The notes: generated by a model not told the origin, from the sequence alone. 63,688 nt of DNA from UBA1731 sp964440985 (GCA_964440985.1 CAYTWE010000007.1:1-63688); one strand, 5' to 3'. Shown: positions 41,949 through 51,396, numbered from the stretch's first letter. Translations and numbers: made by a program.

Positions 41949-44318
41949 TCATCGTTTGACCGTGAACGTGCAGCCTGAGACATCCACATTGAACGGGCCA
42001 ACCGTAAACACCTTCGCGTCGGCATCCCACCTGCCGTCAACGGGCTTTCCGCCGAGCTGCGCCGCCTTGGGCTGAGCCGTGAAGCCATGGAAACGCACGG
42101 TCACACTGCGTCCGCCAGGACATCCGTTGAACGTCCCAACCCTCTTGCCTACAGTGAGCGTGACGTCCCCGCCGCCGTCCTTCAGTGAAAGCACCGTACG
42201 CGCAGATGCGCCCTTCCGGTACGCAAGCGTAAGCCCGTCATCCTCATACACTTCACCATTGCCGTCGGCGCCGACATATGTCTCAAGAATCCACTCACGG
42301 TTCCAACCGGCGTCGATGCACTCGATCTCCGGCCATGTGGGAATCACCGCACCAGCCTTGACGTACAGTCCGCCGCCCCATTCAGGCGTCACCGCTATGC
42401 GCGTCTTTGCCGGACCGTTCACCACGCTGTCCGTGCGCCACTCGTACCACTTGCCCGCCGGAATCGCCGCCTCGTCTGTGAATGCGGCAACGAGAAGGTC
42501 CGGACCGAGCATGTACGTCGTCTTGCACTCATCGTACTCCTTGACGTCAGGATATACGAACGGCAATGAACGCATCACCGGCCATCCCGTGCGGTTTGCC
42601 TCCGCCGCAGTGGTGTAGAGGTACGGCACAAGACGATAGCGGAGCTTGAGATAGCTGCGAAAGATGTCGAGCCTATCCTTTGTCCTGTACCAGGGCTGGT
42701 TGAAGTACGCCCAGTTGTTCTGCTGACTCCATGTCTGGAGCATTCCGAAGTGGAGCGAACGCGAACTGTTGATGTCCATGTCGCAGCTCTGGTTGGCATG
42801 TCCGCTCATGCCGAGGTTGAGGAGCGATGCGCAAGGCTTCGGTCCGCCGCCGGTGTCACCCGCCCATGTCGCCACATACTGCTGAATGCCGGCGTACCCG
42901 CCCGCCGAGTACACCATTGAACGCTTCTGCGTGTATTCCTCGTATCCCCGGCACATCTGCTTGCCGTACACGAGAGGATATGCATTGTGGTTCTCTTCGT
43001 CGCTCTTGCCGTTCGCCCACTTGCGACCCTTAACGCCATTGAACTCAATGACCTGGGCAGAACCGTCGAGCTTGAAGCACTGTGCGCCCTGATCAACAAA
43101 CTTCTTGAGATGCTCGAACCACGGCAGATCGCCCTCCTTGAACGCCCCCTCCTTCGCGCCAAGTTTCTCGTACATCATCTTGTTGTTCCCGGTGAGCCGG
43201 GGATCCTTCAGGTCGCCGGTGATGCGGTCATCCTGCCAGGTCTCCGTCACATTGTCCGGAATGTCCGGCTTGAGCCCGAACTTCCTGGCCAGCCCGGCGG
43301 CACACTGCTCTTCGTAGCGGAAAAGGTCGTAGTTGACGCAGAGCCAGAGAGAAAGCTTGAAGCCCATGCGGTTCAATGCGCCAATGCAGGTGTGGCCGCC
43401 CTTCGGAGCCCAGTACGGGAATATGAAGCGTTCCTTGCTCCATTCCTTCATCGTGGACATATCGTAATGCTTGCTCATCCAGCCAGGCTCGAGCCCGTAC
43501 ACGTCGCACGGCAGATCCCTGTCACGGAACTCGCGCGCTTCGTGAAGCATGTTGAACATGTCTATCTCTTCGTTCGCCACGTAGGTGAATCCGTAGCCGA
43601 ACGCGGGCAGCATTGACGGGCGACCGGTGAGCTGCGTGTATATGTCGATGAGCCCGCGATAGTCCGCTCCGGAGAAGATGTAGAAGTCCAGCTCGCCCTC
43701 CGGCGCAGTGCAGAGCATCGCCGTCCTGTCCGTCTCACCCACGTCGAAGAAGTTCCGCCACGTCGTGTTCATCAGCACTCCCCATCCCTTTGACGTCAGA
43801 GCCATGGGCATCGGGATGTAGCTGTTCACGTTCTTGACCCAGATCTCATACTTCCCCGGCCGCCGCTGGATGTTTTCCCGGCTCACGTCGCCAAGGCCGT
43901 ACACGCGCTCGCCGTCCGCGAGCGGGAATCGCACCTCATAGCCCTTGCCGGCGAGTTTCGCACCGATTGCGAGGTCTGCGGACGATACGAGCGAACGGAA
44001 CCTCAGCGCTCCGCCGGACGCATCGACGGATATTTCGGCGGCATCGGTCTTTATTGACGTCGCCGTCCTTGCGCATTTCACTTCCTGCCAGTCGCGCTTC
44101 AGTATTGCATAGCGGTTCAAGGCGCCCTCCGTCCATGCGCCATCCTTCGCCACGCGCACACGGAAGAGATTTGCCGCAAGCGGATCTACGCGCACATCTC
44201 CCTTCTGCGTCTTCACCACAATCGAATCCTTTCCTACGGGCAACTGATCCTTCCATCCGGCTTCTGCGGCGAACGCGGCGAACGCGAACGCAACAACGGT
44301 CATCTTCAATGTTTTCAT
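41949..44318 (-). CDS. secreted GH31 alpha-glycosidase
   Basis: This 789-aa protein has a signal peptide (MTVVAFAFAAFAAEAG), an N-terminal beta-sandwich and a GH31 TIM barrel with PMLPAFGYGFTYVANEEIDM-type entry. The nucleophile Asp is in CFKLDGSAQ and the acid/base Asp in TWAGDTGGG. A C-terminal beta domain (GKWYEWRTDSVVNGP) follows. GH31 enzymes cleave alpha-glucosides or alpha-xylosides. The start at 44318 is set by the signal peptide; 34 more codons to a TTG at 44420 run into the promoter. A 9-bp unit CTTCCAACG, repeated three times, lies in the leader. Confidence 0.88.
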   Translation of the reverse strand: MKTLKMTVVAFAFAAFAAEAGWKDQLPVGKDSIVVKTQKGDVRVDPLAANLFRVRVAKDGAWTEGALNRYAILKRDWQEVKCARTATSIKTDAAEISVDASGGALRFRSLVSSADLAIGAKLAGKGYEVRFPLADGERVYGLGDVSRENIQRRPGKYEIWVKNVNSYIPMPMALTSKGWGVLMNTTWRNFFDVGETDRTAMLCTAPEGELDFYIFSGADYRGLIDIYTQLTGRPSMLPAFGYGFTYVANEEIDMFNMLHEAREFRDRDLPCDVYGLEPGWMSKHYDMSTMKEWSKERFIFPYWAPKGGHTCIGALNRMGFKLSLWLCVNYDLFRYEEQCAAGLARKFGLKPDIPDNVTETWQDDRITGDLKDPRLTGNNKMMYEKLGAKEGAFKEGDLPWFEHLKKFVDQGAQCFKLDGSAQVIEFNGVKGRKWANGKSDEENHNAYPLVYGKQMCRGYEEYTQKRSMVYSAGGYAGIQQYVATWAGDTGGGPKPCASLLNLGMSGHANQSCDMDINSSRSLHFGMLQTWSQQNNWAYFNQPWYRTKDRLDIFRSYLKLRYRLVPYLYTTAAEANRTGWPVMRSLPFVYPDVKEYDECKTTYMLGPDLLVAAFTDEAAIPAGKWYEWRTDSVVNGPAKTRIAVTPEWGGGLYVKAGAVIPTWPEIECIDAGWNREWILETYVGADGNGEVYEDDGLTLAYRKGASARTVLSLKDGGGDVTLTVGKRVGTFNGCPGGRSVTVRFHGFTAQPKAAQLGGKPVDGRWDADAKVFTVGPFNVDVSGCTFTVKR

Positions 44319-44419
44319 GACTGCCTGCTTCCTTGTCTGTTTCAAGTTGATTGTTTTTGGACGTTCAGGATTCTCCGCCTCGCGCCGCTTCCAACGCTTC
44401 CAATGCTTCCAACGCCGCA

Positions 44420-44425
44420 ATTATA
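44420..44425 (-). promoter_or_regulatory. extended -10 of the GH31 gene
   Basis: TGGTATAAT gives a leader of about 95 nt that contains three 9-bp tandem repeats (TTGGAAGCG-type) at its 5' end. Confidence 0.6.
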
Positions 44426-44466
44426 CCATTTCGCTGAGGGGAATGCGGACGGCGCTCCATATGCCG

Positions 44467-47400
44467 CTACCTGATGATCACCTTCATTCCCACCGGAACA
44501 ACGTCTACATGGACGGCATCGGCGGAAATCTTGAGGGAAAGCGAACGCTTGGTGAGGTCTCCGCAGTTCGTCAGCGTCCATCCGCCGAGCGCAGTACGGC
44601 TATCCGCATCCATTTCTCCGAATGAGACGAGCGTACGGCGGCAAGTCTCAGGCCGTTCGTCCTCATCATATCCGAGATCGAACACTCCGCCCTCGGCAAG
44701 CGACAGATTCGCCACGAAAAGCCCGTTGGTGTCCGCAGGATCGGAGACGATGCGCTCCGTGACGGAAAGGCTGCCGTTGACGACGCGCCCTGCGCCGGAT
44801 GCGCGTCTCACCGTGGCGGACGAATCGTTCATGTCCCACACCGCACCGCCGGAGACATGGAGGTCTAACGCCGCACTCTGCGCCGATGCAGTGTTGAGCG
44901 ACTGAATTTCATCTTCCGACAGTGCGCGGGGATATACCGCAACCTCATCCACCATCCCTCCGGGCGTCATGAATTCGCCGCCGGTGATTCCTTCGCCAAG
45001 CGTGATCATGTAGCCTGGAGGCACAAACTGTCCAGGCCCGGCAGTGTGGATGAAGTCCGTGTAGCATTCTCCGTCGAGATACATCCTGTAGTTCCGCCCG
45101 TCGGCCACCGCTATGAGATGATGCCAGGTGTCAAGCGTCGGCGAATGACCGACAACACTGTCGGGGATGGCCGTTTTGCCCCCCGCCCACAGGCTGCTGA
45201 ACCCATAGCCTCCTCCTGGAAACGCCATTGAGGACAAGGCCTTGTACGCAAGGTCAAATGAGTACCCGGGCCCCCTCGACACATCGAATTCTGCGGACAC
45301 GCGGGAACTCATTATGTTGGCGTACCTGTTCCTGAGCGTACCGGTGTAGCGAACCCATGCGGAAACCGTCCATCCGTACTGCCCGTTCATATTTACGCCT
45401 GTCTTGTAGAGGTCGTTGGTGCTGACGTAAAGCGACCCGCCCTCCACTTCGGAAGACCACCGGGCGGCCCTGCCGCACAAGGCGTTCTCATTCGTGAACG
45501 TCACAAGCGCAGTGTTTGGATGCGACTGGTGCAGACGATAGCCGTGCCCTGTCTTGTCCGAATACGGGTCTTCGCCGTCAAACGACCAGATCGCCATTGC
45601 GCCAATGGGATACGGACGGCGCAGGGTTGTGTCGAACGATGCGACGAGAGTTCCGTTGCTCACAGCAAGACCGCCAAACAGTGCGTTCTCGCGTCCTGCG
45701 AGGGTGAGCGTCCCGTCTCCAAGCTTGGAGAACACGCCGGACGCCGTTCCGGTGGGCGTGAGCGTCTGGGTTATGGTCGCATCGTATCCATCGGTATCGA
45801 CCGCGCCTCCACCGGCGCCAATCGCGAACGTCGTCACGCCGCCAAGGAAATCGGAGAGACTGCCACCGCCCTGTCCAGACACTTTAATCGTTCCACCGTC
45901 AAGGATGAATGACGCAGCCTCAGTCGGAACGCTCAAGTCTGCTTCGCCAGTGGTGGCTGGGAACGCAAGCGTTGTACCCTCCACGGTGTGCGACGAATCT
46001 GATCTGAACAAGAACGACCGGAACAGATTCTCGGGGCGAAGATCCGGGCCGTAGACGAAGTTGCCGACCGTCGGGAAAAGCGTGTAGCCCGACTCGGTGT
46101 ACGGCCATGTCGGCGACCAGTCGCCCGTGAAGCGGATGGCATTGGATCTGTCAGTCGCAAGATACAGCGTGTTGCTGTAGCCCGAATAGACGTCAGGCGC
46201 ACCCGAAATGGTGATATTCCCCGCTCCATTCGCAAGTTTCAGCGTCGCATCACCGGTCAGCCTTATGCCTCCGTCTCCCAAAACCTTGTCCTGCTCACCG
46301 ACATAGGTGAACTCGCCTTTGCCGCCGATGCGCTCCGCGTCATCGCCGAACGAGACGGAATCTGTGACGTTGACCTCCGGATCTTCGCTTGGCGGGAACT
46401 GAGGCTGCGCCGGGGCGTCGCCATCCGCGACAGTGAGGACGAGTTCGCCATCCCTCACGGAGAACGTGCAGCTCTTTCCGGCAACCGGCTTGCGGACTGC
46501 ACACAGCGCGACGATGTCCGCCGGCATGCCGGGCGCGGTGACGAGCGTACGCTCCCCGTCGGCGACGGCTACGTCAAAGACGAGCAATCCGTCAATCAGT
46601 GGTGCAGCGCCGAGTGAAAGGCTCTGTCCTGACTGAAGCGTCACGATTCCGCTTTTAGAGGAAAGCGATGAGAGCGACAGCGTTGTGCCGCCGAACGCAA
46701 GCACGGAAGCCGGACGCAGATCGACCGCACCGCTGAAAAGCGATGCGTCCGACACGGCAAACGTGCCGTTCTTCACTACCATCCGCATGGCATTCGTCGC
46801 CGCCACCGAAAGCGTGAGCTTGCCGGAACCGAGTTTCACGAAATCGCCGGAAACCCCTCCTTCGTCATTGCCGCGTATCTCGACGGCGTTCCACGTCCTG
46901 TCGAATTCACGTGTGTCAAGCGTGAAGCCACCCTGCCGCAGATGCACGCGGATGCGATCTGAATCGCTCGCATAGTCGCCGCCCTTACCTACCAAAAACA
47001 GGTCGCCGGATGACATTGACCTCAGCGTCGATCCATCGAGATAAACGTATGTGAGGCAATCCTTCTTGTGAAGCAACGTCCAATCCTCAAATCTCCCGAT
47101 GAACAACTCTCCGCCCGCCAGGTTCAAGGAGCTTGGCGATGTCCTGTTGTAATCCGACACGCCACTCCCTGTAACGGTGAGTTTCAGGATTCCGCCGCAG
47201 GCGCTGTACTCATTCCCGCAGCGCAGCTGGCCGCCGTCGTACAGGTTGAGCGCCATGGTGCCGTTCTCGCAGAAATCGCTGCTGGAGCCGGTCCGGAACC
47301 ACATTACGCCCCCGTCGTATATGTTTATGACGGCTGGCGCATTGTTTGCAAAACGCATTCCCGCTGCGCCGGTATCCAAAATGCCCTTCGACCGAATGTT

Positions 47401-48270
47401 GAACACGGTGGCTCCAGACATCGCTGAATCCTGTCCGACATACGAGATCTCGCCGTTTATGAGCTTGCCGTCCTCTATGTCAACCGTGCATTGCCGGTAC
47501 AGGCTACCGCCGCACCACGTGTGGAGCGTGGCGCCGTTGCTGATCACGATGTGTGCATTTTTCTCTAATCTCACGGACGGAACGTACACATCCGATGCGA
47601 TGACGGTCGTTCCCGTGCCGGAAAAGGCGCAATGGCAGTACTTGTAATTCTTCCAGTCTGAATTTGTCTTGTCGATGTTCATCCCGCCGCGAATGAACAC
47701 CTTCCCGTTATTGATGAAGTGGAAAGTCTTGTTCGTCGCGTCGTCCCCGAAATACGTGAGCATTCCGTCAAGTTCGAGGGCGTGCATGTGCTTTGCGATG
47801 ATTTGCATCTCGGGAACGGCCGAGCGGATGACGTTCTCTACCCGCGTAGTGACAATTGCCGTTCCGTTGTTCACGGCGCTTTCGACGCTGGCATTGATGA
47901 AGCTGTGGTCGAAAAGAGTAAGTCCGGAGGCGCCAAGATTGAGAGGGTTGCCGGAGATGGCGTTGCTGTATCCAAGTCCGGTAAACTCTATTCCGCGCAT
48001 CATGTAGTCGTCCGCAAAATCGTTGACCGCAGACTGGCCGTACATCCATGCGCGGACTATCGTATCGTCAAAGCTTGAAGAGGGAAGCCCCTTATCCGCC
48101 CAGTTCCAGTTGTTCGTGTCGGAGAAATGCACACCGTCACCATACGGCTGACTTCCCCAATGCCCGCTCGTACCGAAAGCGAACGTATCCATCGCACCGT
48201 AAATCTGTCCGCAAAGACAACAGGAAACCGTTGTAAGAACGCAAAAAGAAAAACCAGCAATTCCTTTCAT
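44467..48270 (-). CDS. 1267-aa surface protein with PATR-type repeats and a LamG-like domain
   Basis: This large secreted protein begins with a signal peptide (MKGIAGFSFCVLTTVSCC). Long beta-helix-like stretches include two passenger-associated (autotransporter) repeat patterns: FVKLGSGKLTLSVAATNA (about residue 480) and FSKLGDGTLTLAGRENALFG (about 850). A LamG/concanavalin-like domain follows at about 890-1125 (WSFDGEDPYSDKTGHGYRLH, WHHLIAVADGRNYRMYLDG, VDEVAVYPRALSEDEIQSLN). There is no C-terminal translocator barrel; the protein ends in VGMKVIIR. It is probably a surface or extracellular glycan-binding protein. AAGGAG precedes the start. The promoter contains two A10 tracts. Confidence 0.8.
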   Translation of the reverse strand: MKGIAGFSFCVLTTVSCCLCGQIYGAMDTFAFGTSGHWGSQPYGDGVHFSDTNNWNWADKGLPSSSFDDTIVRAWMYGQSAVNDFADDYMMRGIEFTGLGYSNAISGNPLNLGASGLTLFDHSFINASVESAVNNGTAIVTTRVENVIRSAVPEMQIIAKHMHALELDGMLTYFGDDATNKTFHFINNGKVFIRGGMNIDKTNSDWKNYKYCHCAFSGTGTTVIASDVYVPSVRLEKNAHIVISNGATLHTWCGGSLYRQCTVDIEDGKLINGEISYVGQDSAMSGATVFNIRSKGILDTGAAGMRFANNAPAVINIYDGGVMWFRTGSSSDFCENGTMALNLYDGGQLRCGNEYSACGGILKLTVTGSGVSDYNRTSPSSLNLAGGELFIGRFEDWTLLHKKDCLTYVYLDGSTLRSMSSGDLFLVGKGGDYASDSDRIRVHLRQGGFTLDTREFDRTWNAVEIRGNDEGGVSGDFVKLGSGKLTLSVAATNAMRMVVKNGTFAVSDASLFSGAVDLRPASVLAFGGTTLSLSSLSSKSGIVTLQSGQSLSLGAAPLIDGLLVFDVAVADGERTLVTAPGMPADIVALCAVRKPVAGKSCTFSVRDGELVLTVADGDAPAQPQFPPSEDPEVNVTDSVSFGDDAERIGGKGEFTYVGEQDKVLGDGGIRLTGDATLKLANGAGNITISGAPDVYSGYSNTLYLATDRSNAIRFTGDWSPTWPYTESGYTLFPTVGNFVYGPDLRPENLFRSFLFRSDSSHTVEGTTLAFPATTGEADLSVPTEAASFILDGGTIKVSGQGGGSLSDFLGGVTTFAIGAGGGAVDTDGYDATITQTLTPTGTASGVFSKLGDGTLTLAGRENALFGGLAVSNGTLVASFDTTLRRPYPIGAMAIWSFDGEDPYSDKTGHGYRLHQSHPNTALVTFTNENALCGRAARWSSEVEGGSLYVSTNDLYKTGVNMNGQYGWTVSAWVRYTGTLRNRYANIMSSRVSAEFDVSRGPGYSFDLAYKALSSMAFPGGGYGFSSLWAGGKTAIPDSVVGHSPTLDTWHHLIAVADGRNYRMYLDGECYTDFIHTAGPGQFVPPGYMITLGEGITGGEFMTPGGMVDEVAVYPRALSEDEIQSLNTASAQSAALDLHVSGGAVWDMNDSSATVRRASGAGRVVNGSLSVTERIVSDPADTNGLFVANLSLAEGGVFDLGYDEDERPETCRRTLVSFGEMDADSRTALGGWTLTNCGDLTKRSLSLKISADAVHVDVVPVGMKVIIR

Positions 48271-48321
48271 GTGCACACCGCTCCTTTCATGCGTTGGCCG
48301 CAGTTGTTAGGTATGGGGTGG

Positions 48322-48371
48322 ATTATACAACAGAAGGTTTTTTTTTTCTACAGGTAATTTGTTTTTTTTTT
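48322..48371 (-). promoter_or_regulatory. promoter of the surface protein with two A10 tracts
   Basis: The -10 TATAAT is at 48322-48327. A run of ten A (minus strand) at 48338-48347 lies inside the -35/-10 spacer. A second run of ten at 48362-48371 lies upstream, where an UP element would sit. Changing the first run by slippage would change the spacer length, which is now 20 nt to a possible CTGTAG -35. Confidence 0.5.
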
Positions 48372-48385
48372 CAATATGAACCGCA

Positions 48386-49732
48386 TCAAAAACGCGGCAG
48401 CTTGGCTATGGAATCCTCCATCCCGCCGGGGCGGTTTCGCAGCAGCCATATGCGGCGGTGTTCCTCCCGCAATGCGCCGAGACGGCGGTCATCGCGGCGA
48501 TGGCAGGCGGCATCGACAAGATTCGCCATGTATACGATCTCCTCAGCCCACATTGCACCCGTCCCGTAGATTGTCGGCGACGCAAACGCCGCCGCAGTGT
48601 GACGGCATCCCTCTGCGACAGCCGATATCTCTGCAAGAACGGAATCGGTGAGATTCGGATGCCGCGAATATCCCCTGTCGTTGGAAAGTATGCGAAACAG
48701 TTCGCTCGCATTCGCTCGCAGCGCACCGCCGCGCAGATACAGCGTTCCAAGGCGCAGAAGCGTTCCGCCGAGCGGCACACCCATCACGGTGTCGAGCGCC
48801 TCTTCCAGATCCATCCTGTTCGCCTTTGCTCCATACTCGGCGAACCATCCGCCAAGCACAAGCCCCGGCAACGACGCCGCAAGCGGCTGCCAGTGTCCGC
48901 CATCCCCCCAGTCCGCAACAAGAAAGCCCTTCGCCCCGTTCATGCGGCCTGCCGCCTCGGCCGCCGCCATGTTCTCGCGCATATTCTCGACGCGGCCGGC
49001 AAGCGAGTTCCACGCGCTCGTTCCCGGACAGACGTAGAAGTCAAGCCCAGCCGCCTTGAATCTGGCAGCCTCTTCAGCGAACGGATGGTTGCCCTCGTAT
49101 CCCCAATCGAGCGCTATAAGATCGCGTGGAAGCCGTTCTACAAGTTCAGGACGCTTAAGTATCATGTCGCCCCAGAACATAGGACGGTGCCCGCGTTCGC
49201 GGACAAGTTCGCAGACCTTCAGCAGAAATTCGAGGTACGTCTCCGGATCAGCGATCTCGAACGTCTCGTCGCATCCGATGTTGAAGAGCCGTGAACTGAA
49301 GCACGGCAGAAGCTCATCGTAGAGTCCGGCAAGGAACTCTATGGATTCCGGAAGCGCAGGGTTGAGCGTGGTGGGGAACTTCTTGACCGTCCCCCACGGC
49401 GTGACGGCGCCGCCGTTCGGCATCGCGGCAAGATGGTTGTACTCCGGCAGCTGCAGCCAGCGTTCAAGATGTCCAAACGAATTCTGGTTCGGCACCAGCT
49501 CGATGTCGTTCATCCGGCAGTAGCAATCAAGTTCACGCATCTCAGCGGGCGTGAGCGGAGAGGCGTTCCGCCACACCGCCTCGTGGCGCGAATACCGGAA
49601 TGTGTGTTCGGTGTAGAGCTGAAGCTGGTTGTAGTTGCAGACCTTGAGCAGATCAACGATCTGCCTGAGCGTGGACATGGTAGGCACCTTATCACGACTC
49701 ACGTCAAGCATGTATCCGCGTGTCTCGAACAT
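48386..49732 (-). CDS. GH20-like beta-N-acetylhexosaminidase, catalytic domain only
   Basis: This 448-aa protein has no signal peptide and starts directly with the GH20 barrel (RGYMLDVSRDKVPTMSTLRQ). The Asp-Glu pair is in FNIGCDETFEI at about residue 155. Later family-like segments are FWGDMILKRPEL and WGYEGNHPF. It resembles the hexosaminidase-D branch without the usual N-terminal domain, so it is likely cytoplasmic, trimming imported GlcNAc/GalNAc oligosaccharides. It lies 9 nt after the radical SAM gene with AGGAGACCGTA as ribosome site. Confidence 0.8.
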   Translation of the reverse strand: MFETRGYMLDVSRDKVPTMSTLRQIVDLLKVCNYNQLQLYTEHTFRYSRHEAVWRNASPLTPAEMRELDCYCRMNDIELVPNQNSFGHLERWLQLPEYNHLAAMPNGGAVTPWGTVKKFPTTLNPALPESIEFLAGLYDELLPCFSSRLFNIGCDETFEIADPETYLEFLLKVCELVRERGHRPMFWGDMILKRPELVERLPRDLIALDWGYEGNHPFAEEAARFKAAGLDFYVCPGTSAWNSLAGRVENMRENMAAAEAAGRMNGAKGFLVADWGDGGHWQPLAASLPGLVLGGWFAEYGAKANRMDLEEALDTVMGVPLGGTLLRLGTLYLRGGALRANASELFRILSNDRGYSRHPNLTDSVLAEISAVAEGCRHTAAAFASPTIYGTGAMWAEEIVYMANLVDAACHRRDDRRLGALREEHRRIWLLRNRPGGMEDSIAKLPRF

Positions 49733-49741
49733 TACGGTCTC

Positions 49742-50599
49742 CTATGCAGACGGCAAAGTGCGACAGTTGCCGGACGCACCGAGCGGATTCGCGGCGGAAG
49801 ACAGAAGCCGACCGAAATCGCAGTCGAAATCGCGTATGTTGCCGCACGGTCTCTGCACAAATCCGCAGGTCTGCAGATTGCCGGTGTGCGAAAGGAACGC
49901 GAACCCTCTACCGCCGATGCAGGTGCCGGCCTGCGGACAGCACGTCAGTTTCGTCCTTTTTCCCTTCGCCCACCCGATCACGTCCGCCACCTCCGCAGCG
50001 TCCGGAACGAGTGAATCGATCACCAAGCCGCGTCCGGTCGGCACAAGAAAGAAAAGATCGAGGCGCATTGCCCCCTCGGACATCGCCCTCGCGTATATCG
50101 CATCAAGCGTGGAGAGCATCCCTTTCCGTACGACGGTGTTCACCTGGAACGGCATCCCGACCGTTCGCGCCGCAGCCATCGCGCCAAGTGCGATCTCCCA
50201 TGCGCCGTCAATGCCGCGAAATGTGTCGTGGGTGGATTTGTCCGCACCATCAAGCGAAAACGAACACGCCATCACACCGGCAGCCTTCAGTTCCTCAAGC
50301 CGTTCAACCGTGACAAGTGCGCCGCACGGCGCAAGCACGCTCCTGATTCCGAGCGATGTGGCGTGGCTGACAAGCTCCGGCAGATCGTGGCGCGTCATCG
50401 GTTCGCCGCCTGTCCATATTATCATTGGACGGATCTGAGCGAGCGAATCGATCACACTGCGGCACTCTTCGGCGTCAAGTTCACCGTCGTATGCGGCATC
50501 CAAGGCAGAAGCGCGGCAGTGCCGACATTTCATCGGACACCGCCGCGTCACCTCCCATGCCAGCACACGCGGGCTGGCGAAGTTCGGCCTTTCAGCCAT
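49742..50599 (-). CDS. radical SAM protein with SPASM/twitch-like C-terminus
   Basis: This 285-aa protein has the radical SAM cluster motif CPMKCRHC at residues 21-28, the GGEP-type WTGGEPMTRHDL, and a C-terminal cysteine region (CCPQAGTCIGGRGF, NLQTCGFVQRPCGNI) like the auxiliary Fe-S domain of NirJ/AhbC/AhbD and peptide-modifying enzymes. Its reaction cannot be read from sequence; haem or cofactor maturation is one option. Its start overlaps the rubrerythrin stop by one base (TGATG). No precursor-peptide gene is visible beside it. Confidence 0.82.
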   Translation of the reverse strand: MAERPNFASPRVLAWEVTRRCPMKCRHCRASALDAAYDGELDAEECRSVIDSLAQIRPMIIWTGGEPMTRHDLPELVSHATSLGIRSVLAPCGALVTVERLEELKAAGVMACSFSLDGADKSTHDTFRGIDGAWEIALGAMAAARTVGMPFQVNTVVRKGMLSTLDAIYARAMSEGAMRLDLFFLVPTGRGLVIDSLVPDAAEVADVIGWAKGKRTKLTCCPQAGTCIGGRGFAFLSHTGNLQTCGFVQRPCGNIRDFDCDFGRLLSSAANPLGASGNCRTLPSA

Positions 50600-51132
50600 C
50601 AGTAGTTGTCGGCCTCAAGCTGGAAGTACGCCTGCTTGTGGAAGCACACTGGACAGACGTCAGGAGCCTTCTCGCCCTCGACTATTGCGCCGCAGTTGCG
50701 GCACTGCCAGCGGGTCGGCCCCACGCGCACCCACACCTCGCCGCTTTCGATGTTTGAAAGCAGCTTTTTGTAGCGCTCTTCGTGGTGCTTCTCAACTCCG
50801 GCCACGCCCTCGAACTGCTTGGCAATCGCCTCAAAGCCCTCTGCACGGGCCTCCTCCGCGAACTTGCGGTACATCTCGGTCCATTCTTCGTGTTCACCCG
50901 CCGCTGCGGCGGCAAGGTTCTTCACTGTATCGCCGATGCCGCCGAGGTGCTTGAACCACAGCTTGGCGTGTTCCTTCTCGTTGAGCGCCGTCTCCTGGAA
51001 GAACGCCGCAATCTGCTCGTACCCTTCCTTCTTCGCCACGGAAGCGAAATAGTCGTACTTGTTGCGCGCCTGCGACTCGCCGGCGAATGCGAATGCGAGA
51101 TTCTTCTCTGTCTTTGAACCTTTGAGTTCCAT
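50599..51132 (-). CDS. rubrerythrin
   Basis: This 177-aa protein has an N-terminal four-helix di-iron domain (residues 1-130, with LAFAFAGESQARNKYDYFA, EKEHAKLWFKHLGG and HHEERYKKLL glutamate/histidine ligands). A C-terminal rubredoxin-like domain follows (WQCRNCGAIVEGEKAPDVCPVC). Rubrerythrin reduces peroxide in anaerobes using electrons from rubredoxin, whose gene is directly upstream. A GGAGG-type ribosome site precedes the ATG. Confidence 0.95.
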   Translation of the reverse strand: MELKGSKTEKNLAFAFAGESQARNKYDYFASVAKKEGYEQIAAFFQETALNEKEHAKLWFKHLGGIGDTVKNLAAAAAGEHEEWTEMYRKFAEEARAEGFEAIAKQFEGVAGVEKHHEERYKKLLSNIESGEVWVRVGPTRWQCRNCGAIVEGEKAPDVCPVCFHKQAYFQLEADNY

Positions 51133-51183
51133 TTTGTGTTTCCCTCCTTTTATGTCTTATGTTTTCCTTGCATCAGCCTGCAA

Positions 51184-51321
51184 TCAGGCCTCCTCAAACT
51201 GATCCTTGCCAACGCCGCAGATCGGACAGGTCCAATCCTCCGGCAGTTCCTCGAAAGGAACGTTGTTGTTTTCTGCGGGATCATATACGTACCCGCACAC
51301 CTTGCACACGTATTTCTTCAT
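51184..51321 (-). CDS. rubredoxin, 45 aa short form
   Basis: This 45-aa one-iron electron carrier has ligands Cys6 and Cys9 (YVCKVCGYVYDPAE) and Cys32 and Cys35 (WTCPICGVGKDQFEEA). It lacks the loop residues of the usual 52-aa form, like the known short rubredoxin of Desulfovibrio desulfuricans. The ATG at 51321 follows AGGAGGCGTGC. It likely donates electrons to the rubrerythrin encoded just downstream. Confidence 0.95.
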   Translation of the reverse strand: MKKYVCKVCGYVYDPAENNNVPFEELPEDWTCPICGVGKDQFEEA

Positions 51322-51356
51322 GCACGCCTCCTGTTCTATTTGTCTGTTGAGTCGGT

Positions 51357-51385
51357 AAGATATCAATTCCCGATTCCAAGGTCAA
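51357..51385 (-). promoter_or_regulatory. promoter of rubredoxin-rubrerythrin-radical SAM
   Basis: On the minus strand TTGACC, a 17-nt spacer and TATCTT, with ATTGATATCTTAC around the -10, match the two tRNA promoters. It is divergent from and overlaps the prenyltransferase promoter. Confidence 0.7.
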
Positions 51386-51396
51386 GCGCATTCTGA

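Noticed and set aside
44341..44420. Three 9-bp tandem repeats upstream of GH31 as part of the protein (34 extra codons from TTG)
   Set aside because: The extra residues precede a good signal peptide and lie in the leader after a TGGTATAAT promoter, so they are probably untranslated.
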